Notes: generated by a model from the sequence alone, not told the origin. Positions 34,390 through 42,965 are shown, numbered from the stretch's first letter. The stretch: 56,744 nt of DNA from Gammaproteobacteria bacterium (GCA_003134045.1 PLAH01000089.1:1-56744), one strand, 5' to 3'. Translations and numbers: made by a program.

Positions 34390-35180
34390 CTCACGTTCCG
34401 CCGCGGCTGTTTCACCCGCGGGCCGGCCGCAGCGCGCCAGCCGGCGAGCGTGCCGTTGCCGGCCGGCTTGGTGCCGCCCGGTGCCATCGTTGCGAAACGC
34501 TCGGGCAAGAGGTGGGCGAGTTCCGCCCGGGTAAGGTTCCGCCATCGTCCCGGCGCCAGGCCCTCGAGCAGTATGTTGACGAAACGCACGCGAATGAGGC
34601 GGCGCACGTTGTAGCCCAAGACCTCGCACATGCGCCGGATCTGGCGATTCAGGCCCTGGGTCAGAACGATGCGAAAGACGTTCTTGCCCACCCGCTGGAC
34701 CCGGCACGGCGCGGTGATCCGGTCGAGGATCTCGACGCCGCCGGCCATGGCATCGACGAAGGCGTCGGTGACGGGCCGGTCGACCGTGACGAGATACTCC
34801 TTCTCGTGACCATGCCGCGCCCGCAGCAGGTCGTTGACGATGTCGCCGTCGTTCGTCAGCAGGATCAACCCTTCCGAATCCTTGTCCAATCGCCCGATGG
34901 GAAAAATACGTTCCGCATGGCCGACCAGATCGACGATGTTGCCGTCGATTTGAGCATCCGTGGTGCAGGTGATGCCCACCGGCTTGTTCAGTGCAATATA
35001 GATCGGCTTCTGCTTGACGCCGATGAGTTCGCCGTCGATGCGCACCTCATCGCCCACTCCCACTCTGGTGCCGAGCGTGGCCCGGGCACCGTTCCACGTG
35101 ACCCGGCCGGCCTCGATCCATTTGTCGGCTTCGCGCCGCGAACAGCGGCCGGTTTCGCTGATGAATTTATTGAGCCTCAC
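34386..35180 (-). CDS. rluF: 23S rRNA pseudouridine(2604) synthase RluF
   Basis: A 264-residue pseudouridine synthase of the RsuA/RluF branch: an N-terminal S4 RNA-binding domain (MRLNKFISETGRCSRREADKW), catalytic D99 in GRLDKDSEGL, and the LTQGLNRQIRRMCE motif that marks RluF. It modifies 23S rRNA near the peptidyl transferase centre. The C-terminal tail is short and basic. Ordinary housekeeping gene, convergent with the regulator. Confidence 0.9.
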   Translation of the reverse strand: MRLNKFISETGRCSRREADKWIEAGRVTWNGARATLGTRVGVGDEVRIDGELIGVKQKPIYIALNKPVGITCTTDAQIDGNIVDLVGHAERIFPIGRLDKDSEGLILLTNDGDIVNDLLRARHGHEKEYLVTVDRPVTDAFVDAMAGGVEILDRITAPCRVQRVGKNVFRIVLTQGLNRQIRRMCEVLGYNVRRLIRVRFVNILLEGLAPGRWRNLTRAELAHLLPERFATMAPGGTKPAGNGTLAGWRAAAGPRVKQPRRNVS

Positions 35181-35253
35181 TCGGTGCCTCGCGAGTCACG
35201 GCCAACGCGGGTCGGCGTTGCGCCTGGATTCGCAACCCAGCGGCAGCCTGCGC

Positions 35254-35883
35254 TCACGCCGCTTGCAGAAAGGCGCCGATCTGCTGAGCCAGCGCTTTCG
35301 GCGCGGCATCGAACAGATCGACGGTGTAGTCGACGAGATCGACGAACTTTGCCTTCGGGAGTATGCCCCGGGCCCACTGCGAATCGTCACTCGGACCGAG
35401 CTTGATGCGCATGACCAGGGATTCTTGTGGGATGACCGGCAATGCCTCCAGCGGCGGCGGCTCCACCAACACCAAGCGCCGCACCAGCTCCGGCTTGGAT
35501 ACCGCCAATTCGAGCGCGACGCCTGCGCCGAAGCCGAGGCCCAGCACGTCGATTTGCCGCAGCCGCAGATCCGCCGCGAGATCGCCGACCGCCGCCGCGG
35601 CCGCCTCGAGACTGGGGCGCGGCGGCGCGTCGGATTCGCCGCAGCCGGGGAGATCAGGCGCGTAAACCGAGCGATCGTCGGCGATTTCCGGCAAAAAACG
35701 GGCAAATGCGTGGCTGGAGCCGGCCTCGGGATGCAGACAAAACAAGGTCACCCCTTCGTCGAAACCGCCCGTGGTCGGAAACGCGGTGCGCACATGCAGT
35801 TGGCCGAATCGACAATCGAAATAGGCGCGACGCGTGCGAACCGAGGCCGCGGGGGCGGGCGAAGCTTTCAACTGCTTGGGCAT
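35254..35883 (-). CDS. Alpha/beta hydrolase-fold protein lacking the nucleophile
   Basis: A 209-residue protein with the first half of an alpha/beta hydrolase fold (LFCLHPEAGSSHAFARFLPE, YAPDLPGCGESDAPP). The nucleophile elbow reads G-L-G-F-G at residues 115-119, so G117 replaces the usual Ser, and no catalytic His block is visible in the shortened C-terminus. It may be a catalytically dead or binding protein, or use other residues. ATG 35883 is used; a TTG at 35895 is possible. It lies upstream of rluF on the same strand; 281 nt without a gene precede it. Confidence 0.7.
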   Translation of the reverse strand: MPKQLKASPAPAASVRTRRAYFDCRFGQLHVRTAFPTTGGFDEGVTLFCLHPEAGSSHAFARFLPEIADDRSVYAPDLPGCGESDAPPRPSLEAAAAAVGDLAADLRLRQIDVLGLGFGAGVALELAVSKPELVRRLVLVEPPPLEALPVIPQESLVMRIKLGPSDDSQWARGILPKAKFVDLVDYTVDLFDAAPKALAQQIGAFLQAA

Positions 35884-35989
35884 GACGGCGTCCAACTCTG
35901 CTGCTGTTTCGATCCGGCAAGGATACTGGATTGGGCCACCCCCAGCCCCCGCCAGCGCAGGTCCGCCTGCCGCGTTATGACAAATGTAG

Positions 35990-36178
35990 TTTTTTTAAGA
36001 CATATATTTTTGCATTTCTTTGCAATAAAGCTAGCTTCAAGCATGACTCGCAGCTAGAGTGTTGCTCGGACGCAATAGGATCCTAGGGAAGTAAAAAAGA
36101 CCAATCATCGTCAGAGCGCAATATAAGCGCCGCGATCAGGCATGGGGACTTGAAAGCCGGGCTCTGCCCGGCTTTTTT
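35990..36178 (+). ncRNA. Candidate small RNA in an A+T-rich gap ending at a strong terminator
   Basis: Between two minus-strand genes lies an A+T-rich stretch without an ORF that ends, on the plus strand, in a strong intrinsic terminator (36153-36178). A plus-strand transcript is implied, because no plus-strand gene is upstream. A GGATCCTAGGGAAG segment near 36078 has two GGA motifs of the kind CsrA binds. No convincing -35/-10 pair was found, so this rests mainly on the orphan terminator. Confidence 0.3.
36153..36178. terminator. Intrinsic terminator, probably bidirectional
   Basis: Perfect stem AAAGCCGGGC/GCCCGGCTTT with a TCT loop, followed on the plus strand by six T in all. On the minus strand the hairpin directly follows the TAA of the Gly-rich lipoprotein gene and can end its transcript, with a weaker T tract. 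Confidence 0.8.
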
Positions 36179-36971
36179 ATGGCATTCCGGGACTTGCGGC
36201 CGGCACCGGAGTGGCGGGAGGACTTCCCGGTGCAACCACCGGCGCACTGCCCGCTGCAACGCGATCCCATACCCGCGACAGCGTGAAGCCGCCCGAACGG
36301 CCGCCCTTGAAACTCACCACCTCGATCAGCCGCTGCCCATCCTCGGACACGCTGTAACGTTTCTCGAACGGCGGGTGATCGTCATCCGCTTCGCCGCCCT
36401 GCACCACCAGGGTCTTGTCGTCCCAGCCGCAATGCGCCGGCGCTCCGCCACGGTCGTGCGCGGGCATGTCGCGATCCCGGTCGCGCGACTCATCGTCGTC
36501 CTGAGGCTTGCGATGATGCGGTTTCTTGCCGACGGATGAGGGCTGGTACACGAGGTTGACGCCTCCCGACGTGATGGCCACCACCCCGGCAACTTGCTTG
36601 ATCTCCACCTCACGACCGGGCCAGCGCAGGCCCTCGCCCATGGCTCCCATTCCCGGCATGGTGGGTCCTCCCGGCCCGATCGGGCCAATGCCGCTGGCGG
36701 CTCTGCCCCCGCCGCGGCCCCCCCGCCCGCCCCGGCCGCCGCCCTGACCCCCTTGGCCTCCCTGACCGCCTTGGCCGCCCTGCTGACCCGCGCCGGCGCT
36801 CGCCTTCGATGGGTCGGCCTGGTTCTGCGCCAGGCGCAGCGGATCGTCGCTATCCGCTTCGTTGAGCCGCCAATGTCCGGAAAAGTCCACGCCGTGCGGC
36901 GGAGCCAAGGCCAATTTTTCGCTCGCACATGCGCACAGCAATGCCAGCATCGCAACCACGGCAACTCGCAT
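36177..36971 (-). CDS. Gly-rich putative lipoprotein, function unknown
   Basis: A 264-residue protein with a lipoprotein signal (MRVAVVAMLALLCAC, lipidated Cys probably the second one). A low-complexity run of GGQ and GRGG repeats (about residues 60-95) follows a short folded segment, then a Pro/Gly/Met stretch, a charged His/Asp/Arg-rich part (KKPHHRKPQDDDESRDRDRD) and a domain with HPPFEKRYSVSEDGQRLIEVVSF. The ATG at 36971 has GAGG 7 nt upstream. I do not recognise the family. The C-terminal part looks like a soluble beta domain, and the repeats look like a flexible linker. Confidence 0.6.
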   Translation of the reverse strand: MRVAVVAMLALLCACASEKLALAPPHGVDFSGHWRLNEADSDDPLRLAQNQADPSKASAGAGQQGGQGGQGGQGGQGGGRGGRGGRGGGRAASGIGPIGPGGPTMPGMGAMGEGLRWPGREVEIKQVAGVVAITSGGVNLVYQPSSVGKKPHHRKPQDDDESRDRDRDMPAHDRGGAPAHCGWDDKTLVVQGGEADDDHPPFEKRYSVSEDGQRLIEVVSFKGGRSGGFTLSRVWDRVAAGSAPVVAPGSPPATPVPAASPGMP

Positions 36972-37097
36972 GACCCACCTCTGTTGTAATTCGCCCGCAG
37001 ACTCCGCCGCGTTTGGACCGCGGGAAGTTCGGTAGAATTCCCAGAAGCTTATAAAGAACGCGGCGCTGCGACGCAAATGCGCGCGAGCGCGCGGGCA

Positions 37098-37667
37098 TCA
37101 CACGGCTGAGCGCTGCGCCCTGGCCACCGCCCGTACATCCGAAGGCCCCGAGATCCAGACGCGCCCCTCGAAGGGCTGGAAACACACGCGCACCGGTTCG
37201 GGTCGGCGCATGACCTGCGTGCCGCAATTGATTTTGCCGTCGGCCAGATCGGCTCGGATCAGATCGACCAGGCTGGCGCTGGGCTCGCGCGTATCCGTGG
37301 GCGGCAGGGCCTGCGCGATGATGCGCGCCTGAATGTCGTCGCGGCGCGGCGCGCTGCCGAACACGCCCCGCTTGAAGCGGTCCAGGACCACCAGCACCGA
37401 ACTCAAGGTATTGTCCGTGACGTCGCTCGGACGGCCGGTATCGCCCATGAAGCGCAAATGCAGCAACCCCCCCACACCGCGGCCTTCGTCATGCAGACAT
37501 AATGCAAGCGCGCCCTCGAGCTCGGCGACCATCAGCATGCGTTCGGGCGATACCTGGTAGGTATCCGGAGCGACGAGAATTTCCCTTGGGTCTATGAGCA
37601 ACGGAGTGCGGCCTGATTGAACTGTGGCGATGCTGCTCCCGCCGGTCGGATGCCGCTGCCAAGCCAA
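37098..37667 (-). CDS. CheD-like protein without catalytic Cys
   Basis: A protein of up to 189 residues. The block ELEGALALCLHDEGRGVGGL followed by LHLRFMG is laid out like the GSCVAVCLYD...GGMNH core of the chemoreceptor deamidase CheD. The catalytic Cys of GSC is replaced (EGALAL), while the His of the GG..H motif is kept. The remainder has no landmark I can name. The TTG at 37667 is only the longest start; no clear ribosome binding site was found and the true start may be up to 25 codons later. It lies 126 nt upstream of the Gly-rich lipoprotein gene. No other chemotaxis gene is near. Confidence 0.5.
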   Translation of the reverse strand: MAWQRHPTGGSSIATVQSGRTPLLIDPREILVAPDTYQVSPERMLMVAELEGALALCLHDEGRGVGGLLHLRFMGDTGRPSDVTDNTLSSVLVVLDRFKRGVFGSAPRRDDIQARIIAQALPPTDTREPSASLVDLIRADLADGKINCGTQVMRRPEPVRVCFQPFEGRVWISGPSDVRAVARAQRSAV

Positions 37668-37801
37668 TCACGGTTTGCGCCGAAAGCCACTACAATGGCG
37701 GGACCGTCGATGCGGCGCGCTCCGGGCGCATCACGGGCCGGTCTAAGGTCATGACCGCGAATCATTGGCGTTTCGACCCGCGCGGCTTAAGGTAGAGGAC
37801 T

Positions 37802-39454
37802 ATGTATCGATATGATGTGATGGACAGGACGCTCGTCGATGAGCGCGTCGCGCAATTTCGCGACCAGACGCGGCGCTTCCTCGCCGGCGAACTCAGCGAC
37901 GACGAATTCAAACACCTGCGCCTGCGCAACGGCCTGTACATTCAGACCCACGCGCCCATGCTGCGGGTCGCGATCCCCTACGGACTGCTGTCCTCGGCGC
38001 AGCTGCGCATGCTGGGCTCCATCGCCCGGCGTTACGATCGCGGCTACGGCCACTTCACCACGCGGCAGAACATCCAGTACAACTGGCCCAAGCTCGAAAC
38101 CGTGCCCGACATCCTGGCGGACCTCGCCACCGTCGAGATGCACGCCATCCAGACCAGCGGCAACTGCATTCGCAACACCACCTCGGATCATCTCGCCGGG
38201 GTCACCCCCAACGAGCTGGAAGATCCGCGCCCGTGGTGCGAGATCATTCGGCAATGGTCCACTTTCCACCCGGAATTCACCTACCTGCCCCGCAAGTTCA
38301 AGATCGCGGTGACCGGCGCCGCGCAGGATCGTGCGGCGTCCCTGGTGCACGACGTGGGCGTGCACATCGTTCGCGGGCCCAACGGCGACTTGGGCTTCGA
38401 AATCCTCGCCGGCGGCGGCCTCGGCCGCACCCCCATCATCGGTCAGGTGGTGCGCGAGTTCCTGCCGCGCGAACATCTGCTCTCGTATCTGGAAGCCATC
38501 CTGCGCGTCTACAACCTGGAAGGACGCCGCGACAATCTGACCAAGGCGCGCATCAAGATATTGGTGAAGGCGCTGGGCATCCAGGAATTCCGCCGGCGCG
38601 TCGAAGCCGAATGGGAACTCATCCGCGATGGCGGCCTGCGCGTGCAGGAGGCCGAAGTCGAGCGCATCCGCGCCTTCTTCACCCCGCCCGCTTACAAAGC
38701 CCTCGCCAACAGCGAGCCCGCGGCCGGCAAGTCCGCCGCGTTTCGCGCCTGGTACAGGTACAACACCGCCGAACACAAGGTGCCCGGGTACCGTGTGGTG
38801 TACGTCTCGCTCAAGAACCCTGACGTCGCGCCCGGCGATGCCACCGATGCGCAAATGGAGCTCATCGCGGATTTGGCCGATCGCTACAGCTTCGGCGAAG
38901 TGCGCGTGACCCACACGCAAAATCTGCTGCTCGCCGACGTGCAACAGGACCAGGCGTTCGAGCTCTGGCAGACCCTGGAGAAAGCCGGGCTTGCCACGCC
39001 CAACATCGGCACCCTCACCGACATGATCTGCTGCCCCGGGCTCGATTTCTGCAGCCTCGCCAATGCCAGCTCCATCGATGTGGCCAAGCTCATCAACGAT
39101 CGCTTCGATGACTACGATTATCTGTACGACTTGGGCGAACTCGACGTAAAAATGTCCGGCTGCATGAACGCCTGCGGCCATCACCATGTGGGTCACATCG
39201 GCATTCTCGGCGTCGACAAGGGTGGTGAGGCCTGGTACCAGATCACCATCGGCGGGGCCGCCGGCGCCGACGCTTCCCTGGGGACGGTGATCGGCCCGTC
39301 CGTCAAGAAGGCCCAAGTACCTGAGACCATCGCCCGGCTACTGGAGGTGTACGTCGAACACCGCCAGGACGATGAACGCTTTCTCGACACCGTGCGCCGT
39401 CTCGGCGTGAAGCCATTCAAGGAAAGGGTCTATGCCGCGCCAGTTGCTGCGTGA
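37802..39454 (+). CDS. cysI: Sulfite reductase hemoprotein (nitrite/sulfite reductase, CysI type)
   Basis: A 550-residue siroheme/[4Fe-4S] reductase with two ferrodoxin-like repeats and catalytic domains: TTRQNIQYNW and TSGNCIRNTTSDHLAG in the first half, and the cluster ligands CCPGLDFC and CMNACGHHHVG in the second. It reduces sulfite to sulfide in cysteine synthesis. The overlapping DUF934 gene and the absence of a CysJ flavoprotein favour the sulfite reductase role and a ferredoxin donor. An AGAGGA stretch lies just before the ATG. Confidence 0.92.
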   Translation: MYRYDVMDRTLVDERVAQFRDQTRRFLAGELSDDEFKHLRLRNGLYIQTHAPMLRVAIPYGLLSSAQLRMLGSIARRYDRGYGHFTTRQNIQYNWPKLETVPDILADLATVEMHAIQTSGNCIRNTTSDHLAGVTPNELEDPRPWCEIIRQWSTFHPEFTYLPRKFKIAVTGAAQDRAASLVHDVGVHIVRGPNGDLGFEILAGGGLGRTPIIGQVVREFLPREHLLSYLEAILRVYNLEGRRDNLTKARIKILVKALGIQEFRRRVEAEWELIRDGGLRVQEAEVERIRAFFTPPAYKALANSEPAAGKSAAFRAWYRYNTAEHKVPGYRVVYVSLKNPDVAPGDATDAQMELIADLADRYSFGEVRVTHTQNLLLADVQQDQAFELWQTLEKAGLATPNIGTLTDMICCPGLDFCSLANASSIDVAKLINDRFDDYDYLYDLGELDVKMSGCMNACGHHHVGHIGILGVDKGGEAWYQITIGGAAGADASLGTVIGPSVKKAQVPETIARLLEVYVEHRQDDERFLDTVRRLGVKPFKERVYAAPVAA

Positions 39455-40127
39455 TGGGCGGGTCGTCGACGACGACTGGCAGTATTTGGTAGAACCCGCC
39501 GGGACCACCGGCAGCGCCGCAACTGCCGCTTCAGCGGCGGCTGCCGCGACTGCCGCTCAGCCTGCAGCGGCTGCAACTGCCGCACCGGCCGCTGCCAATG
39601 GCGTGGCAATCGCCACCGCCGCGGGCAGTCTCGCCGCCAACCTGGCAGTGGCCACCGGCAACCTGGCCGCCAATCCGTCGCCGGCCGGCGTCGTGTCAGG
39701 CGTCGATGCTGCCGGCCCCGCCGCCAGCCTGATCATTCCGTTCGAGCGATGGCTGTCCGAGCGGGACACATGGTCGGCGTACGCTGGCCGCCTGGGCGTC
39801 GTGCTGCTGCCCGCCCATAAGGTCGAAGCGCTCGCTCCCGACCTCGCGCGCTTCGAACTCGTTGCCGCCGAATTCCCCGGGCCGACCGATGGCCGCGGCT
39901 ACACGCAAGGGCGCCTGCTGCGCGAACGCTATAAATTCGCCGGCGAATTGCGTGCCACCGGCTACGTACGCCACGACCAGCTGTTCTTCCTGGCCCGCTG
40001 CGGCTTCAACAGCTTCCAGCTCGCCGAGAACGAACTCGCCACCGCCGCCGTCGCCTTGACGACATTCACCGCCGAGTACCAGCCCTCCAACGACGAAGGG
40101 CTGCCGCTCAAGCTGCAGCGGCGGTAG
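39432..40127 (+). CDS. DUF934 family protein (CysI partner) with Ala-rich insertion
   Basis: A 231-residue protein overlapping cysI by 23 nt. The N-terminal LLRDGRVVDDDWQYL and the C-terminal half (GRLGVVLLPAHKVEAL, GRGYTQGRLLRERYKFAGELRATGYV, DQLFFLARCGFNSFQL) are the DUF934 core, which is found next to assimilatory sulfite reductases and is thought to assist them. Between them lies about 75 residues made almost only of Ala, with Thr, Gly and Pro (coded by 39505-39715). Normal DUF934 proteins are about 150-170 residues, so the insert is extra and probably disordered. Confidence 0.85.
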   Translation: MPRQLLRDGRVVDDDWQYLVEPAGTTGSAATAASAAAAATAAQPAAAATAAPAAANGVAIATAAGSLAANLAVATGNLAANPSPAGVVSGVDAAGPAASLIIPFERWLSERDTWSAYAGRLGVVLLPAHKVEALAPDLARFELVAAEFPGPTDGRGYTQGRLLRERYKFAGELRATGYVRHDQLFFLARCGFNSFQLAENELATAAVALTTFTAEYQPSNDEGLPLKLQRR

Positions 40128-40165
40128 CGCGAGGTCCGCGTACGGACGTGGGTTACTTTCGGCGG

Positions 40166-40194
40166 CCCACGTGAACGAAAGCCAGATGATCGAT
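40166..40194 (+). pseudogene. Short copy of the 3' end of the dehydrogenase gene at 40290
   Basis: 29 nt match 41119-41147 at 26 positions and encode the same peptide (HVNESQ-ID) in an open frame. It seems to be the scar of a tandem duplication or a lost paralogue just upstream of the intact gene. Confidence 0.5.
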
Positions 40195-40289
40195 TGGGCG
40201 CGGGATCGCTCTCGGCGAGGGACCGCCACGACTCACGTCCGGGCTGCACCCAGAGTCGTCGATGGCGGCCCGACAACCGGAGTTGCGCA

Positions 40290-41183
40290 ATGGCGAAGGT
40301 AGCGTTCGTTGGCCTCGGCAACATGGGATCGGGCATGGCCGGCCGATTGCTCGAGACCGGCCACCAGCTGCATGTCTACAATCGCACCGCGTCCCGCACA
40401 CACACCCTGGTCCGTCGCGGCGCACAGCTCCATGACACGCCGCGAGACGCATGCCAGGGAGTCGATGCGGTCGTCTCGATGGTCGCCGACGATGCGGCTT
40501 CGCGAGCCCTCTGGCTGGGCAGCGACGGCATACTCGCCGCCCATCTCGCCAACGACAGTTTCGCCATCGAATGCTCGACTCTGTCCCATGGCTGGGTCAT
40601 GCAACTCGCAGAGCGGTGCACGGCACGGGGCCTGCGCTACCTCGATGCGCCCGTCACCGGATTGCCCGATGCCGCCGCGGCTGGTTCTCTCACGCTGCTG
40701 GTGGGCGCGAGCGAGGCGGACCTGCACGCCGCCGGCGATATCCTGGGCGCCTTGTCCACCCGGATACTCCGCTTCGGACCGATCGGCACCGGCACCGCCT
40801 ACAAGCTCATCATCAATCTGATGGGTGCCGTCCAGATCGCCTCCGCCGCGGAAGGATTGGCAATCGCCGAGCGCGCCGGCCTCGATCTCGCCGCCGTCGC
40901 CGATGCGATATCGACCAGCCAGGCAGCCAGTCCGCAGGTGGTCCGCAACACCCGTCGAATGGTCGCGGCGGACCACAGCCGGGACATCGTATTCACCTCG
41001 GCACTGCGCCTGAAGGACGTGGAGTACGCGCTGCGTTTCGCGCGCGAGATCGGCATTGGCAGCCCGTTCGGCGCGCTCGCGGAAAAACTCTACCGTCAGC
41101 TGTGCGATATGGGGTACACCCATGTCAACGAAAGCCAGATCATCGATGCCTGCCGCGCGCAGCCGACCGATACGCGCCGCTAA
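40290..41183 (+). CDS. NAD(P)-dependent beta-hydroxyacid dehydrogenase
   Basis: A 297-residue enzyme with GLGNMG (residues 8-13), DAPVTG (119-124) and catalytic K172 in TAYKLIINLMG. The family is that of 3-hydroxyisobutyrate and tartronate semialdehyde reductases. The ATG at 40290 has GGAG 7 nt upstream; the in-frame extension to 40194 is not needed. It follows the cysI-DUF934 pair but has no known link to sulfur. It is only distantly similar to the one at 3127-4005. Confidence 0.85.
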   Translation: MAKVAFVGLGNMGSGMAGRLLETGHQLHVYNRTASRTHTLVRRGAQLHDTPRDACQGVDAVVSMVADDAASRALWLGSDGILAAHLANDSFAIECSTLSHGWVMQLAERCTARGLRYLDAPVTGLPDAAAAGSLTLLVGASEADLHAAGDILGALSTRILRFGPIGTGTAYKLIINLMGAVQIASAAEGLAIAERAGLDLAAVADAISTSQAASPQVVRNTRRMVAADHSRDIVFTSALRLKDVEYALRFAREIGIGSPFGALAEKLYRQLCDMGYTHVNESQIIDACRAQPTDTRR

Positions 41184-41295
41184 CAGTCGCAGTGCATTCG
41201 ACGCCGTGTCCCCACGATCCTAGAGATTCACTGGGTACGACCAGCGTTCCTGCGAGTGCCCGGTTCATGCGCAGGTTTCGTCACGAGGAGCGTCG

Positions 41296-42231
41296 TCACG
41301 ATGCAGCTTTTCCGGGCCTCGGAGCGCGAGCCGGCGCGTTCAACTCGATGGTGTCGTCGCGCACGGCCCGAGGCACCGGCTTCAGATCCCATATCAGGCC
41401 CAGCATCGCCATCACTCTGAGCACGTAGTACGTGATGTCGAATTCCCACCAGTAGAAGCCCTGCCGCACCGACCCGGGATAATGGTGATGGTTGTTGTGC
41501 CACCCCTCGCCCAAGGTCACGAGAGCAAGCCACGGATTATTGCGGCTCGAATCGCCGGTGCGGTATCGCTGCCGGCCGAAGACATGCGACAGCGAATTGA
41601 TCGTGTAGGTGCCGTGATAGACGGCCACCGTCGAGATGAAGAATCCCCATACCAAGAGCTGCCAGCCGCCCGTACCCAACCCCGGTGCATGGTGCTTCAG
41701 CACCATGCCCAGCGAAAAGACCGCGGAGCCGAGCAGCGACGGCACGACGACATCGAAGCGATCCAACAGGCGCAGCTCCGGATATCGCAGCAAATCCTTC
41801 ACCCGGGAGGTGTCCGCGACCAAGTACCGGCGCGACATGAACCATCCCATGTGGCTCCACAGAAAGCCCTGCTGCACGGGCGAATGCACGTCATCCGGCG
41901 TGTCCGAATGCGCGTGATGGTAGCGATGATGCGCCGCCCACCAGATCGGCCCCCGCTGCATCGCCGACGTACCCAAGGCCCCGAAGATGAATTGCGCCAC
42001 GCGCGACGTTTTGAAAGCTCGATGGCAGAAGTACCGGTGATAGAACCCGGTGACCGCGAACATGCGCGTGAGATACAGCCCCACCGCCAGCTCCAACGCA
42101 ATCCAACTCCAGCCGACCCAGATCACGGCCAGGCAAGCCGCATGCATCAGCAGAAAGGGGATCATTCGAGCCCAATCGATCTCGCTGCCGGCGTTGCGTG
42201 CCGTGCTCACCCGGGCGCGCGCCCCAGGCAT
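41296..42231 (-). CDS. Acyl-CoA/fatty acid delta-9 desaturase
   Basis: A 311-residue membrane di-iron desaturase. The three histidine boxes are HRYFCH (65-70), HHRYHH (101-106) and HNNHHH near 247, separated by four helices. It introduces a cis double bond into acyl chains and adjusts membrane fluidity. The ATG at 42231 is the likely start, though its ribosome binding site is weak; a start at 42270 is possible. Convergent with the preceding gene across 112 nt. Confidence 0.92.
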   Translation of the reverse strand: MPGARARVSTARNAGSEIDWARMIPFLLMHAACLAVIWVGWSWIALELAVGLYLTRMFAVTGFYHRYFCHRAFKTSRVAQFIFGALGTSAMQRGPIWWAAHHRYHHAHSDTPDDVHSPVQQGFLWSHMGWFMSRRYLVADTSRVKDLLRYPELRLLDRFDVVVPSLLGSAVFSLGMVLKHHAPGLGTGGWQLLVWGFFISTVAVYHGTYTINSLSHVFGRQRYRTGDSSRNNPWLALVTLGEGWHNNHHHYPGSVRQGFYWWEFDITYYVLRVMAMLGLIWDLKPVPRAVRDDTIELNAPARAPRPGKAAS

Positions 42232-42603
42232 GATCGCCGATCGACAGCCTTCCCGTCGTCTCGCCCACAACCGCAGACACGCTCACCGACCCGCGAGACG
42301 GATCTCGCCGCCGGCTTGCCGCTCGAAAGATCTGCTGTCATGGCGCCACCCTACATCTTTCGACTGCAAGTCTATGCCTATATTCTTCACCAGCAGCATC
42401 TGGCGAAGAATCCCAGTGGCTACTGCGGGTTGGGCGGCTGTGGAGTGCCCTTTGAATCTGCAGAGTTAGACGTGGGTGAGAAGGCGTAGGCGTCGGTTTG
42501 ACCCTGTTTCTCGCGTAGAAACAGGGGGTTAGGGTCGCTTAAAATCGATGATGGCCGGATTTCTGCGGAAAACTCGAGCTTTTTCCGGCCGTGACCTCTA
42601 CTG
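42232..42603. other. Gap upstream of the desaturase and left edge of the accessory island
   Basis: No gene I can support; a 49-codon open stretch from 42340 has no family resemblance. Two hairpins are visible: CCCTGTTTCT/AGAAACAGGG with a 5-nt loop (42502-42526) and a long stem beginning GGCCGGA (near 42552) and ending TCCGGCC (near 42590) with a nested GGAAAA/TTTTCC stem. Neither has a clean U-run. Confidence 0.5.
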
Positions 42604-42647
42604 GAAGTCTACCGGCGATCTGGTCCTAGTAAAGTCCTCGGGGAAGA
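42604..42647 (+). repeat. 44-bp direct repeat, left copy
   Basis: It matches 44249-44292 at 40 of 44 positions in the same orientation. Similarity continues upstream in broken form (CTGCGGAAA at 42563 and 44217). The two copies bracket a 1.6-kb cassette. Confidence 0.8.
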
Positions 42648-42746
42648 CTGGTCGCCACAGGCACAGCCTAAGGGCATTTTTGCGGCCTTATCAAGGATTC
42701 CTGGGTTACCGTTGAGCGCGTCCGTTTCGAAGCGTAGCATCAAGTA

Positions 42747-42965
42747 ATGATCGACTGGTCCTCATGCCCTGCTGTCGAGCGCGATGCTGATCGCGTCAGC
42801 GGCGCGTGGGTATTCCAGGGTACCCGCGTACCTGTGGCTGCGCTGTTCGAAAACGTTGAAGACGGCGCGACTGTCCAGAACTTTCTGGATTGGTTTCCCG
42901 GTGTCACCCCACAGCAGGCCCGTAGCGTGCTGGAACATGCGGCCAAGTCTTTGGAAGTCGCGTGA
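42747..42965 (+). CDS. DUF433 family protein, probable antitoxin
   Basis: A 72-residue protein with the DUF433 pattern: VSGAWVFQGTRVPVAALFENVEDG, then FLDWFPGVTPQQARSVLEHA, a small HTH-like fold. DUF433 proteins are usually paired with a PIN-like DUF5615 protein as a VapB-like antitoxin. The next gene starts immediately after its stop. No strong ribosome binding site seen. Confidence 0.8.
   Translation: MIDWSSCPAVERDADRVSGAWVFQGTRVPVAALFENVEDGATVQNFLDWFPGVTPQQARSVLEHAAKSLEVA

Noticed and set aside
36078..36178. Riboswitch ahead of rluF or the hydrolase-like gene
   Set aside because: The terminator faces the plus strand, away from those minus-strand genes, and no known aptamer core was recognised.
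37787..39316. 509-codon minus-strand frame opposite cysI
   Set aside because: Antisense to the siroheme-binding motifs of CysI; its composition is that of a shadow ORF.
41228..41320. Terminator between the convergent dehydrogenase and desaturase genes
   Set aside because: The repeated TCGTCACGA at 41278 and 41294 is direct rather than inverted, so it forms no terminator stem.
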